From: Candidatus Bipolaricaulota bacterium
Lineage (GTDB): Bacteria; Bipolaricaulota; Bipolaricaulia; Bipolaricaulales; Bipolaricaulaceae
NCBI GenBank assembly: GCA_014360985.1
Contig: JACIWK010000007.1
Span: forward strand, 1-64,000
Length of the DNA: 64,000 nt
Direction: 5' to 3'
How positions within the stretch are numbered: position 1 is the stretch's first letter; the number at the start of each line of letters is the position of its first letter. The notes below the pieces were generated by a model. It was not told the origin of the DNA. It made no database searches and worked only from the letters and a program-made list of their open reading frames with translations. Shown here piece after piece: positions 48,497 through 57,535 of the stretch. A program made the position numbers and the translations under genes.

Positions 48497-49319
48497 GGTC
48501 CCCTCCTTCGCAGCACGTGTCGCTGAGGGCGATCGGTCCGGACGCTGTGTCGAAGATGCGCAGGCCGGTGCCGTACGCCTCCTGGAGCCGGACGGGGGTG
48601 AACACCTCGCCCGGGGGGCCGAACCCGATCGCGCGCGCGTTGAGGAGCAGGGCAAGGGGGAAGTGGGCCTGGGCGAGGTCGAGCTCGTGGAGGGCGACGA
48701 TCGAGGTGATCTGTTCCGCCCGCAGCCGCCCGAGGAGCTCCAAGATCCCCTCCTGGGCCGGGGCGTCGAGTCCGGCCAGGGGCTCGTCGAGGAGGAGCAC
48801 GTTCGCCTCCTGGGCGATGGCCCGGGCGATGAACATCCGCTGCTGCTCCCCGCCGGAGAGGCGATCGATCGGGCGCCGCGCGAGAGGGGCGATCCCGACG
48901 AGGGACAGGGCCTCGGCGACCCGCTCCCGATCCGGCCCCCGGGGCCGGCGCAGGGGACCCAGGAGCGCCGTACGGCCCATCATCACCACGTCGGCCACCG
49001 TCACGGGGAACCGAAAGTCCACCCCCGGCCGCTGGGGGAGGTACGCGATGCAGATGTGCCGCGCCGGGCGGTGGCCGAAGATCCGCACCTCGCCCGAGGT
49101 GGGGGGGAGCGTGCCGGAGAGGACCTGGAGGAGGGTCGTCTTTCCCGCCCCGTTCGGCCCGACCACCGCCAGGAGGTCGCCCGGATCGAGCTGGAACGTG
49201 ATCCCCTCGAGCGCTGTCTTCCCAGCGCGGACGACCGACACCGTCCGCGCCTCCACCGCCGGCCCTTCGCGGTGGAGGAGATCCGAGCACAACGCGCGGT
49301 GGGTGGGGATGTCCCTCAT
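48483..49319 (-). CDS. znuC: Zinc/manganese ABC transporter ATPase ZnuC-like
   Basis: About 278 residues, ATG 49319 overlapping the znuA stop (ATGA). Walker A GPNGAGKTTLLQVL, signature LSGGEQQRMFIARAIAQEA, Walker B LLLDEPLAGLDAPAQEG, H-loop IVALHELDLAQ. The C-terminus DTCCEGGDHDHR carries Cys and His that could bind metal. Order znuA-znuC-znuB with overlaps indicates one operon. Confidence 0.93.
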   Translation of the reverse strand: MRDIPTHRALCSDLLHREGPAVEARTVSVVRAGKTALEGITFQLDPGDLLAVVGPNGAGKTTLLQVLSGTLPPTSGEVRIFGHRPARHICIAYLPQRPGVDFRFPVTVADVVMMGRTALLGPLRRPRGPDRERVAEALSLVGIAPLARRPIDRLSGGEQQRMFIARAIAQEANVLLLDEPLAGLDAPAQEGILELLGRLRAEQITSIVALHELDLAQAHFPLALLLNARAIGFGPPGEVFTPVRLQEAYGTGLRIFDTASGPIALSDTCCEGGDHDHR

Positions 49320-50203
49320 CCGCGGAGCGCCTCCACGATCCGCCGCACGTTCTCCCGCATGAACGACAGGTAGTCCGGGGCCGGTCCGTCCGGCGCAGAC
49401 AGCGACCCGTGGAACAGGACCACCACCTGGGTGCCGGTGTCGCGGGCGAGCTGCGAGGCGAGGTCGGGGTTGAACTCTGCCGACACGAACACCGCTGGGA
49501 CGCCCAAGGCGCGGATTCGGTCCGTGAGGGCGGCCATGTCCCGCGCCGACGGCTCGGCGAGCGTGCTGAACCCGGAGATGATCGCCCCCGCCTCCGCGAA
49601 CCCGTACCGGGCGGCGAAGTACCCGAGGACCCAGTGGTCCGTGACCAGCACGCGCCGCTCGGGGGGAATGAGCGCCACTTGGGCCTGGATCCACCCGTCG
49701 AGGGCGGCCAGCTCACTCCGGTACGCCGCGGCCCGGGCAGCGAACGTGTCTTGCCGGTCAGGATCCAGCGCCCCGAGGACCATCTCGATCGTGCGCGTCC
49801 ACTCCGCCACGAGCAGGGGGTCGAACCACACGTGGGGATCCACCCCACCGTGGCCATCGTCCCCGTCCAGCGCGCGCAGGGGAAGCCCGGCCGAGAGGTC
49901 GACGACCTTCCCCCTGAGCTCCGGGGAGGCCAAGATCGGGGCCAGTCCCTCCTCGAGCCCCGCCCCGTTGATGAACGCGACATCGGCCGCGTGCAGGGCG
50001 CGGAGGTCGCGGGGACTGGGCTCGAACGTGTGGGGGTCCGTCCCGGGTGGGAACAGGACGACGAGCGAGACCTCCTCCCTCCCGATCTCCTTCACCACGT
50101 CGCCCACGATCGACGTCGTCGCCACAGCAGCGAGCGGGGCCCCGACGGCGGCGACGGAGAAAGCGACTGCCACTGCCCCAAGGAGCCACTTCACTGCGGA
50201 CAT
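49316..50203 (-). CDS. znuA: Metal-binding ABC transporter protein ZnuA-like
   Basis: About 295 residues from ATG 50203. Signal peptide VKWLLGAVAVAFSVAAVGAP, then the cluster A-I core: TDPHTFEPSPRDLRALHAAD, VDPHVWFDPLLVAEWTR, VLVTDHWVLGYFAARYG and FVSAEFNPDLASQLARDTG, with metal ligands His, His, His and Glu/Asp. The His-rich loop is short (DGDDGHGGVDPH). ATG follows a TACACT box by six bases, with no Shine-Dalgarno. Confidence 0.93.
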   Translation of the reverse strand: MSAVKWLLGAVAVAFSVAAVGAPLAAVATTSIVGDVVKEIGREEVSLVVLFPPGTDPHTFEPSPRDLRALHAADVAFINGAGLEEGLAPILASPELRGKVVDLSAGLPLRALDGDDGHGGVDPHVWFDPLLVAEWTRTIEMVLGALDPDRQDTFAARAAAYRSELAALDGWIQAQVALIPPERRVLVTDHWVLGYFAARYGFAEAGAIISGFSTLAEPSARDMAALTDRIRALGVPAVFVSAEFNPDLASQLARDTGTQVVVLFHGSLSAPDGPAPDYLSFMRENVRRIVEALRG

Positions 50204-50209
50204 GGGTTC

Positions 50210-50239
50210 AGTGTATCGTTGGCCCCGCGCAGGGCGCAA
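50210..50239 (-). promoter_or_regulatory. Promoter of znuACB
   Basis: On the minus strand TTGCGC (50239-50234), 18-base spacer, TACACT (50215-50210), six bases before the znuA ATG. Leaderless mRNA is expected. No clear Zur box was found in the 46 bases shared with the divergent methyltransferase gene. Confidence 0.65.
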
Positions 50240-50249
50240 GGAGGGGGCA

Positions 50250-51032
50250 ATGGAGGAGTACGACCGGCAGGACGCGCGGGTCTACGACCATTATTCCACG
50301 GGTGTACCCGGCGATGTCGAGTTCTACGTGGCGGAGGCGGTGAACGCTGGGTCGCCGGTGCTCGAACTGGGGTGCGGCACGGGGCGAATCCTCATCCCCG
50401 TCGCCGAGGCGGGAGTGGAGATCGTGGGGCTCGATCGGGCCCCGTCCATGCTCGCCGTGGCCCGGGAGAAGGTCGTCAAGCTCCCTCCGGACGTTCAGAA
50501 GAGGATCCAGCTCGTCGAGGGCGACATGCGGGACTTCGCCCTCGGCCGGAAGTTCGTCCTTGTTATGATCCCCTACCGGGCGTTCCTTCACCTCCTCACT
50601 GTCGCGGACCAGAAGCGGGCGCTGCGCAGGGTCCGCGACCACCTCGTGGATGGGGGGAGGCTCATCCTGAACGTCTTTGACCCCAGCCTGGAGACGATCG
50701 TCGCCCACCGCGGCTCCCTCGGTTCCGCGCTGAAGCTTGAGGGCGAGTTCGTCCATCCTGAGACCGGCCGCCGGGTGCTCGTGTGGGACACGCGGGAGTA
50801 CAGGGCCGAGGAGCAGACCCTTCACCAGTACTTCGTGTTCGAGGAGCTCGATGAGGCCGGGAATGTCGTCTTCAAGCGGTTCAATCCCCTCGTCCTCCGG
50901 TACGTGTTCCGCTACGAGATGCAGCACCTCCTGGAGCTGGCGGGGTTTGCGGTCGAGGCCTTGTACGGCGACTTCGCTCGGGGCCCGTTCTGCTCCGGGG
51001 GGGAGCAGGTGTGGATCGCCCGCCGGAGGTGA
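50250..51032 (+). CDS. SAM-dependent methyltransferase, class I
   Basis: About 260 residues from ATG 50250 (AAGGAGGGGGCA). SAM-binding motif I VLELGCGTGRILIPVAEAG, motif II GLDRAPSMLAVAREK, and EGDMRDFALGRKF for the acidic loop. The C-terminal half carries YEMQHLLELAGFAVEALYGD. Small-molecule methyltransferase; substrate unknown. It diverges from znuA. Confidence 0.88.
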   Translation: MEEYDRQDARVYDHYSTGVPGDVEFYVAEAVNAGSPVLELGCGTGRILIPVAEAGVEIVGLDRAPSMLAVAREKVVKLPPDVQKRIQLVEGDMRDFALGRKFVLVMIPYRAFLHLLTVADQKRALRRVRDHLVDGGRLILNVFDPSLETIVAHRGSLGSALKLEGEFVHPETGRRVLVWDTREYRAEEQTLHQYFVFEELDEAGNVVFKRFNPLVLRYVFRYEMQHLLELAGFAVEALYGDFARGPFCSGGEQVWIARRR

Positions 51033-51071
51033 GGGGAGTTCCCCTGCGGGCGCACGGGTGAGGGTGAGGAG

Positions 51072-52685
51072 ATGGAGATCGACCTTCTGGCGGTGATCCT
51101 GGGGGCGGTGGGGGGCCTCTCCCTCTTCCTCTACGGCCTGCGCGTCCTGAGCAGCGCCCTCAAGCGGGCGGTGGGGGAGCAGGTGCGGGCGCTCTTGGAG
51201 AGGCTGACGAGCAGGGCGTACCGCGGCGCCCTCGTGGGGATGGTCGCCACCGGGCTCCTCCAGTCGAGCAGCATCGCGATGGTGGTCCTCATCGGGCTCC
51301 TTAACGCGGGCGTCCTCTCGCTCCGCCAGGGGATCGGGGTCATGCTGGGAGCGGAGATCGGGACCTCGGTCACTGCCCAGATCATCGCGTTCCGGGTCGG
51401 CGACTACTACCTCCCGATCATCGCCGTGGGGTTTGCCCTGGCGGAGCTGTTCCGCGGTCGGCGGGCGGGCGATGTCGGCCGGGCCCTGCTCGGGTTCGGG
51501 CTCCTCTTCCTCGGGATGAGCGTGATGTCGAGCGGATTGCGTGGCCTGGCCCACAGCCCCGCCGTGATCGGCCTGCTCGAATCGCTGGGTTCGAACGTGG
51601 TGCTGGGGGTGGTCGTGGGGGCAGCGGTGACGGCGGTGATTCAAAGCTCGTCGGCGGTGACCGCCCTCGTGATCGCGATGGGGTCGTCGGGGATCCTCAC
51701 CCTCCCCGCGGCGATCGCCCTCATCCTCGGGGCGAACATCGGGACCACCGTCACCGCCCAGATCGCCTCCCTCGGGATGTCCCTCTCCGCGCGGCAACTG
51801 GCGCGGGCCCAGCTTCTCGTGAACGTGATCGGGGTCGCCGTGTTCATCCCGCTCGTCCCGTGGTACGCGGGGGTTGTGGCGAGCACATCCTCTCTCCTGG
51901 CGCGGCAGATCGCCAATGCGCACACGTTCTTCAACGTCGCCAGCACGCTCGCGTTCCTACCGCTCGTGGACGCGTTGGCGTGGTTCGTGCGCCGGATCAC
52001 CTGGGGGAGGGAGCCCGTGGTCGAGGCCCGCCCCCAGCACCTGGCGGAGGCGTTCCTCGCTGCGCCGGCCGTGGCGCTGAGCCAGGCCCGGCACGAGATC
52101 GAGAGGATGTCGGACATGACGTGTCTCATGATCGAGGGATGCCGTCGCGGACTGCTCGAGCGTGACGAGGCCTCCCTCGGCGAGGTCCTCGAGATCGAGA
52201 GCGCGGTGGACACGCTGAAGGAGGAGATCGAAGCCTACTTGGAGCGGATCCCGGCCGACTCGCTGTCGGCGCGCGAGGAGCGGCGGCTGCACGTCCTCCG
52301 CCACGCCACCGGCGACATCGAGCGGGTGGGGGACCAAGCCGTGAACATCGCCGAGCGAGGGGAGAGGGTTCTGCGCGAGGGGTACCCGTTCTCGGATGAG
52401 GCGTCGGCCGATCTCGCCGAGATGTTCGCCAAGGCGGCTGCCCTCTACCGCACCGCGCTCGCCGCCCTCCGGGCCGAGGACCGCGAGGGGGCCCAGCACG
52501 CCCTTCACCTCGAGGCCGAGGTGGATCACTTCGAGAAGCGGTTCAAGGAACGCCACCTGCGCCGCCTCGACGAAGGGATCTGCCAACCGCGGGCGGCGAC
52601 TCTGTTCTTGGAGATCCTGCACAACCTAGAGCGGATCGGCGACCACGCCGTCAACCTCGCCGGCGACGTCCTCTACGCGCTGTGA
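51072..52685 (+). CDS. Na/Pi-cotransporter family protein with PhoU-like domain
   Basis: A 537-residue membrane protein. GLLQSSSIAMVVLIGLLNAG and AVIQSSSAVTALVIAMGSSG are the paired QSSS repeats of the NptA/PNaS family. The C-terminal 200 residues form a PhoU-like helical domain (RHATGDIERVGDQAVNIAER, LHNLERIGDHAVNLAGDV). It probably takes up phosphate with sodium. Start ATG 51072 after GGTGAGGAG. Confidence 0.92.
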   Translation: MEIDLLAVILGAVGGLSLFLYGLRVLSSALKRAVGEQVRALLERLTSRAYRGALVGMVATGLLQSSSIAMVVLIGLLNAGVLSLRQGIGVMLGAEIGTSVTAQIIAFRVGDYYLPIIAVGFALAELFRGRRAGDVGRALLGFGLLFLGMSVMSSGLRGLAHSPAVIGLLESLGSNVVLGVVVGAAVTAVIQSSSAVTALVIAMGSSGILTLPAAIALILGANIGTTVTAQIASLGMSLSARQLARAQLLVNVIGVAVFIPLVPWYAGVVASTSSLLARQIANAHTFFNVASTLAFLPLVDALAWFVRRITWGREPVVEARPQHLAEAFLAAPAVALSQARHEIERMSDMTCLMIEGCRRGLLERDEASLGEVLEIESAVDTLKEEIEAYLERIPADSLSAREERRLHVLRHATGDIERVGDQAVNIAERGERVLREGYPFSDEASADLAEMFAKAAALYRTALAALRAEDREGAQHALHLEAEVDHFEKRFKERHLRRLDEGICQPRAATLFLEILHNLERIGDHAVNLAGDVLYAL

Positions 52686-52700
52686 GTTGGTCCGAGCGCC

Positions 52701-53453
52701 CTAGCGGACCTTGCCCACCGGGGCGACGTAGATCGTGAACTCGTCCTTCCCGTCCACCCCGAGGAGGGCGTCCATCTTCTCCTGGTGGTAGGCCCCGACC
52801 CCGCACGTGCCGGCGCCGATCGCCTCGCAGGCCAGGTAAAGGTTCTGGCACATGTGCCCGGCGTCGATGGCGATCACCTTGTGCGAGACCACGCTGTACC
52901 GCCACTCCGTGCGGTACGGGATGACCGTCCAGGCGAACACGACCGCCGCCTGGCCCACGAACTCCTGCCCCAGACACCCCGCGACGACCTGGGCCGGGAA
53001 CTCCGGGTCCGCGCGCAGGAAGGCGAGCGCGTGATCGAGGGCGAGGTACCGGTACAAGCCCGGCTCGAGGCCCGTGACCCGGTTCACGATGAGGTACGTC
53101 TCGAACGGGTGCCGCGCCCCGGCCGAGGGCACGGTGCGGAACGTCGCCACCCCGTCGCGAACGACGCGCTCCACGCCTTGGGTGGCCCACAGGAGGAACG
53201 TCAACTCCTCCAGGAGCAGCGGGTCGCGGGTGAACCGGCGGTGGCTGCGGCGGGACGCGATCGCGTCGAACACCGAGACCTGGCCGACCTGGAGCGCCTT
53301 CGGGTCGGGGAGCTTCACGAGGGGAGCGCCCTCCGGAGCGGGCTTCTGCAGCGGGGGATGCGGGACCCCCTTCTTCTGGTCGGTCTCGATATGCCGCGTC
53401 CTCGCCCAGGCAGTGGCCTTGAGAAGCTGCCGGCCGTTCTCGATGGGATCCAT
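52701..53453 (-). CDS. SagB-type nitroreductase/dehydrogenase
   Basis: A 250-residue FMN flavoprotein of the nitroreductase fold. SVFDAIASRRSHRRFTRDPL, LLWATQGVERVVRDG, TVPSAGARHPFETYLIVNRV and HMCQNLYLACEAIGAGTCGV match SagB/ThcOx-family members. AGGAGG lies upstream of the ATG at 53453. In peptide-modifying clusters such enzymes oxidise azolines, but no partner cyclodehydratase is here. It converges with the Na/Pi transporter gene. Confidence 0.9.
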   Translation of the reverse strand: MDPIENGRQLLKATAWARTRHIETDQKKGVPHPPLQKPAPEGAPLVKLPDPKALQVGQVSVFDAIASRRSHRRFTRDPLLLEELTFLLWATQGVERVVRDGVATFRTVPSAGARHPFETYLIVNRVTGLEPGLYRYLALDHALAFLRADPEFPAQVVAGCLGQEFVGQAAVVFAWTVIPYRTEWRYSVVSHKVIAIDAGHMCQNLYLACEAIGAGTCGVGAYHQEKMDALLGVDGKDEFTIYVAPVGKVR

Positions 53454-53555
53454 AGACGACCTCCTTTCGTGTCCCGGTGCCCAAGCTTACCCGGTCGAGG
53501 AGGGAGGTGGGAGCCTTCGCGTTTCGAGTTGCCGTCCCCGGCTGCGGCCGAGACA

Positions 53556-53897
53556 ATGCCCGATGGGGAGATGCCTGTTCCGGGAGAGGTGCGGCGGCTC
53601 ATCGCCCAGTTCCACGAGAACCGCGCCGCGTACGTGGGAGGCCCGTACAACGAGCCCCCGACCCAGATCGAGTTCGTGGCCCCGACCGCCGCCAAGACCG
53701 CCCCCGATAAGACCACGCTCCAGCGCCAGATCGCCGCCACCGACCACCAGATCGATCAACTCGTCGACAGGTCGTGCGTCGCAGGAAAGGGGAATCAGCG
53801 CCATGCGGCAGAGTGCTTGCCGGGTCTCGCGACTGGGGCTTCGTCTGGACCAACTGGTTGCATCGCGCGAGAGCGAAGGAGGGGTGTACATGCGTGA
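53556..53897 (+). pseudogene. Collapsed type IIG/Eco57I-like restriction-modification gene
   Basis: IAQFHENRAAYVGGPYNEPP at the front matches the N-terminus of type IIG enzymes (F-x-x-N-x-x-x-Y-x-x-x-x-YNE). After about ten residues the sequence becomes TTLQRQIAATDHQIDQLVDR, the typical C-terminal segment of the same proteins. A gene of roughly 1000 codons has therefore lost its middle, joining both ends. The tail to the stop at 53897 is not conserved. The next gene starts in its last bases. Confidence 0.75.
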
Positions 53898-54567
53898 GGT
53901 ACAGGAGGAGATAGCCCGGTCCCTTCGCGACGCTGCGATCGGGTACGGGACTGCAGGGCTCGCATTGCTCGAAGGCCGGAATGGCATTGGCGTGAACAGG
54001 CAAGCGGCGATCGGAAACCTGGCGATTGCTGTGGAACTGCTCCTCAAGTGCTGGATTGCGAACACCCATCTCCTTCTCCTTTTTCGCGATCTTCCCTTGC
54101 AGGTCAAGTGCGCGTTGACAGCACCTGAGGCCATTCCTTCCGTCGCACGTCTTGCACCGCATGTGGTTGATTTGAGGTCGTGCGCCTTCAGAACTGTTGA
54201 GTTCCGTGAAGCGGTAGGACTCGTCCCCTTGCTGTCTCCCGAGCTTGCGAGGCGGCTTGGCGCACACCTCAAATTCCTCGTTGAGAGCCGTAACACCTGT
54301 GTACACAGCGCTCTCCCGAGCTTCCGGGGATACGAAGTCCAGAGGGCGGCGTTTGTGTATCTGTACCTCTTCAAGTATCTGCAGCAGCACGAGCCGGATC
54401 TGCTGAGGTACTGCCGGCTTGGCGACGAAGAGGCTGACAATGCATTCCTTGCGCGGTTCGAAGAGGAACGCATTGCGCGTGTCCACAGGGCGATAGAAGC
54501 AGCACAAACAGAAGCCAAGAAGGTCGAGATCCCGAACTCGATGAGTGTGGATAGTTGGGAGTGGTGA
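53890..54567 (+). CDS. HEPN-domain protein (putative ribonuclease)
   Basis: About 225 residues from ATG 53890. All-helical composition. AIGNLAIAVELLLKCWI is a HEPN-like first helix pair, and ESRNTCVHSALPSF near residue 135 carries the R-N-x3-H form of the HEPN RNase motif. The family-level assignment is tentative. The stop codon overlaps the GTG of the zinc-ribbon gene (GTGA), so the two are co-translated. G+C is 58% in a 60-base sample (54001-54060), lower than core genes. HEPN proteins are common in toxin-antitoxin and phage-defence systems. Confidence 0.62.
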   Translation: MREVQEEIARSLRDAAIGYGTAGLALLEGRNGIGVNRQAAIGNLAIAVELLLKCWIANTHLLLLFRDLPLQVKCALTAPEAIPSVARLAPHVVDLRSCAFRTVEFREAVGLVPLLSPELARRLGAHLKFLVESRNTCVHSALPSFRGYEVQRAAFVYLYLFKYLQQHEPDLLRYCRLGDEEADNAFLARFEEERIARVHRAIEAAQTEAKKVEIPNSMSVDSWEW

Positions 54568-54872
54568 TCTCCTGCCCGGTATGTCGTTCGGACGCCGTGC
54601 TCCTCGGGGCCACAGAGCCAGATGGTGAAGTGGATGAGGACGGGTCGCTGCTCCCTGGGTTGACGTTTGTCGGCGCCGCGTTTGAATGTGACGCCTGTGG
54701 CCTTCAGCTGAACGACTACGATGAACTGGTGATCGCGGGCGTTGACCCAGTCATCGATCGTTCGAGCGAGCTCGATAGGTGGTACGCCCAGATGTACGAA
54801 GACTGGGCCTACGAGGAATGGCGCGAAAGGGAGTCGCGGGCCTGTCAGAACAATGCGCCGGAGGCGGCTTGA
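54564..54872 (+). CDS. Small zinc-ribbon protein coupled to the HEPN gene
   Basis: About 102 residues from GTG 54564. ISCPVCRSDAVLLG and FECDACGLQLNDYDELVIAG give two CxxC pairs, a zinc ribbon. The C-terminal third is acidic and aromatic (WYAQMYEDWAYEEWRERE). It may be a partner or antitoxin of the HEPN protein. No family recognised. Confidence 0.72.
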   Translation: MISCPVCRSDAVLLGATEPDGEVDEDGSLLPGLTFVGAAFECDACGLQLNDYDELVIAGVDPVIDRSSELDRWYAQMYEDWAYEEWRERESRACQNNAPEAA

Positions 54873-54934
54873 CGGACTGGGGAGTGTGTCTAGGTCTCAG
54901 GGTACGAGCTTGTCCCCTGTATCGCGAGGTGGCG

Positions 54935-56350
54935 ATGGATGAGAAGACCTTCTTTGACGCTCATCTGCACGCGTTCAACCTGAGCCATCCGTCGTTCTCG
55001 GCGTTCGTCTCACGTCTGCTCTATGATCTTCCCAAGGTGGTGCTGAAGCGACAGGACGTGTCGCGTCGCCTCTTGCTGTTAATGCTGACGCTCTTGCCCG
55101 TGGGCATCTTGCTGGCTATTCCCTTCGTAGTTGTGGGTCTTGTCGTGCTCGCCGTGTGTCTGGTGCCCGTGTATGCGGTTCCCTGTCTGCGCAGACGCGT
55201 GCGTTCCTGGGGGAAGTCGGTCGTTGAGGCCGTGAAGCGCCGGCTGGGCAAGGTGATGAACCTGCTCTTCGTCATGGAGAACGACGTCGGGAGCATGTTC
55301 CTGCTCCTGGAGAACTGCCTCCGCGATTCCGAATCCCCGCTGCTGCGCGACGACGGTCTGCACGTCGGGGGCGAGCGCTACACGCGGATCGTCCTCACCC
55401 CGCTGATGATGGACTTCGGCTACAAGAGCCGGACCCCACGGGGAGCCGGGAACGCGGTGAAGTGGATCCGCTACGACGTGCCTGGTGACCGGCCGATCGT
55501 GGAGCAGGTGGTGGATCTGTTCCGCGGCATCCGAGAGTATGTCCAGACCAAGTCGAGCCCGGCGCTCGCGGAGAAGTACCCCGCGCTGGGGCCGGAGACG
55601 CGCCGGGCCTTCGAGATCTACCCGTTCCTCGGGCTCAACCCGGCGAACTACACGAAAGAGCGGATCGCTGACCTGCTCGAAAAGTACTTCGGGGAGTACA
55701 CGGGACACCGAGAGGACTTCCGCGCCCGCCTCGGGCGTTTCGACGGCGACATCGAGGGCATGGGGAGCCACTTCTTCGCCGGTGTCAAGGTCTACCCGCC
55801 CCTCGGGTTCGACCCGTGGCCGGAGGGGGATGAGGACGCGGTGGAGAAGGTGAAGCTCCTCTACGCCACGTGCAGAAAGAAAGGAATTCCCCTCACCACC
55901 CACGGGGGAAGCGGCGGGTTCGTGGCCGTGGATCGGGAGGAGCTCAAGGAAATCACCGCCGTGAACAAGTGGGCGGCGGTGCTTGGGCACTACCCCGACC
56001 TGAAGGTCAACCTCGCCCACTTCCCGCTCGGGAAGGGGGACAAGGGGCGCCGGGAGGCCATGGTCGACCTGGTGTTGAAGCACGAGAACGTCTACGTCGA
56101 CATCTCGTGCCGCGCGACGGGCGACGGCTACTACCGTGAGCTGCGGAAGCTGCTCGACCAACTCTCCGCCGCGGACGCGGACAAGCTGAGGAGCAGGATC
56201 CTGTTTGGGACGGATTTCGCCGTGAACCTGATGTGGATCGACTCCTACAACGGGTACCTCGGCCTGTTCTCCCGCACCGCGGCCCTCACCCCGGAGGAGA
56301 AGCACGCCTTCTGCTCCACCAACCCCGAACGGTTCTTATTCCGGCAGTAG
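54935..56350 (+). CDS. Amidohydrolase-like protein with internal membrane segment
   Basis: About 471 residues from ATG 54935 (GAGGTGGCG). The N-terminus FFDAHLHAFNLSHPSF has the HxH metal motif of metal-dependent hydrolases. Residues about 46-82 are strongly hydrophobic (LLLLMLTLLPVGILLAIPFV and more), one or two membrane helices inserted after the first barrel strand. Further barrel motifs are GVKVYPPLGFDPW, PLTTHGGSGGF, VNLAHFPLG, VYVDISCRA and ILFGTDFAVN. It lies downstream of the HEPN/zinc-ribbon pair but with 62 bases between. Substrate unknown. Confidence 0.75.
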   Translation: MDEKTFFDAHLHAFNLSHPSFSAFVSRLLYDLPKVVLKRQDVSRRLLLLMLTLLPVGILLAIPFVVVGLVVLAVCLVPVYAVPCLRRRVRSWGKSVVEAVKRRLGKVMNLLFVMENDVGSMFLLLENCLRDSESPLLRDDGLHVGGERYTRIVLTPLMMDFGYKSRTPRGAGNAVKWIRYDVPGDRPIVEQVVDLFRGIREYVQTKSSPALAEKYPALGPETRRAFEIYPFLGLNPANYTKERIADLLEKYFGEYTGHREDFRARLGRFDGDIEGMGSHFFAGVKVYPPLGFDPWPEGDEDAVEKVKLLYATCRKKGIPLTTHGGSGGFVAVDREELKEITAVNKWAAVLGHYPDLKVNLAHFPLGKGDKGRREAMVDLVLKHENVYVDISCRATGDGYYRELRKLLDQLSAADADKLRSRILFGTDFAVNLMWIDSYNGYLGLFSRTAALTPEEKHAFCSTNPERFLFRQ

Positions 56351-56477
56351 GAGCTCAATCGAGGCGCATTGGCCTGGCTGGGATCAGCAGCGTATTTCGG
56401 GGAGGTCTGTTCCTCGGCTCTCGGCGGGAGATCGGTGTTGACCGGTTCCGACGCGGGCTGTAGAGTGCGGGGCGACG

Positions 56478-57044
56478 ATGCGCAGGCTGTGGGTGCGGAT
56501 AGAGGAGATCACCACCGTGGCGGCGCTCCTTGTCACGATGTCCACGGTGTTCGCCTCGATGTCGTGGATCTCAGCCGGGAAGGCGGGCGGTCAGGCGAGC
56601 GATCACAGGACCGCGGCCCTTGGGATCATGATCCTGCGCCTCGAAGCGCTCACCGAGGCCTCGAACGCCCTCGTCCAGGCCCAGACCTACCTCACCCAGG
56701 GGGCGATGTTCTTCGCTCAGGCCGAAGCTGCGGAAGACCCGGACCTGAAAGCATTCTTGGAGGACATGGGGGACCAATCGCTCGCCATCTCCCAGGCCCG
56801 CACGCAGGATGCCGCCGAGTGGAAGGAGCGTTCCGAGAGGTACTATGCGAGCTACGAGGCAGCACTTGCCCAAGCCGCGGAACATGGGCGGACGTCGGAC
56901 TTCCGGTCCACCGCGGCGCTCATCTTCAACGTGTCGGCAGCGGTGGCCTCGCTCGCGGTGATCTTCAAGAGGTGGCGGCTGCTCCTTCTGTATCTCCCGG
57001 TGTTCCTCGTTGGTCTCTCCTACTTCGTGGCGTCGTTCGTGTAG
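56478..57044 (+). CDS. Uncharacterised membrane protein (DUF4337-like)
   Basis: A 188-residue protein with one N-terminal hydrophobic helix (VAALLVTMSTVFASMSWI), a long polar helical middle rich in Ala, Glu and Gln, and two C-terminal helices (IFNVSAAVASLAVIFK, LLLLYLPVFLVGLSYFVASF). This topology resembles DUF4337 proteins. Function unknown. No clear ribosome site before ATG 56478. Confidence 0.6.
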   Translation: MRRLWVRIEEITTVAALLVTMSTVFASMSWISAGKAGGQASDHRTAALGIMILRLEALTEASNALVQAQTYLTQGAMFFAQAEAAEDPDLKAFLEDMGDQSLAISQARTQDAAEWKERSERYYASYEAALAQAAEHGRTSDFRSTAALIFNVSAAVASLAVIFKRWRLLLLYLPVFLVGLSYFVASFV

Positions 57045-57138
57045 CCGGGCCCCGCTTGTCAGGGGAGGGGCTCGATCTCTATACACTACGCTCGCCGGGA
57101 GCGAGGGAAAGCACCGCTCCCAGTGGGATGAGAAGAAG

Positions 57139-57402
57139 ATGACAAACGGAACCGAACGGCCGGGAGGGTATGGGATCACGGCTCTCGTGTTGGGTATCGT
57201 GGGTGTGGCTTTGGGATGGTGGATTGTGCCCTTCCTTGGATTCATCTCCAGCATCCTGGCCGTCGTGTTCGGGGCGCTGGGGATGAAGTCGCGCACCCGG
57301 GGGATGGCCATCGCAGGCCTGGTCCTGGGGATCGTGACCATCGTCTTGTCCATTGTCGGCGTGTTGCTTTGGGGAGCAATGATGTCGGAGCTGCCTTACT
57401 AG
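57139..57402 (+). CDS. DUF4190-type small membrane protein
   Basis: An 87-residue protein from ATG 57139 with two glycine-rich helices (ITALVLGIVGVALGWWIVPF and GMAIAGLVLGIVTIVLSIVG), the DUF4190 pattern GxAIAGLVLGI. Function unknown. AGAAGAAG precedes the ATG. Confidence 0.78.
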   Translation: MTNGTERPGGYGITALVLGIVGVALGWWIVPFLGFISSILAVVFGALGMKSRTRGMAIAGLVLGIVTIVLSIVGVLLWGAMMSELPY

Positions 57403-57535
57403 CAGCCCGTGTGGGTGCGGTCCAGTTCGGGACCTGACCTGCGACATGCGTCTGGGGAGGCTTCCCCCGACGGACGGTGTCGGGAGCCTGTCTCCCTTTC
57501 CTTCCTCGCGCGGTCACTCATCTCCTCCCCCACCT

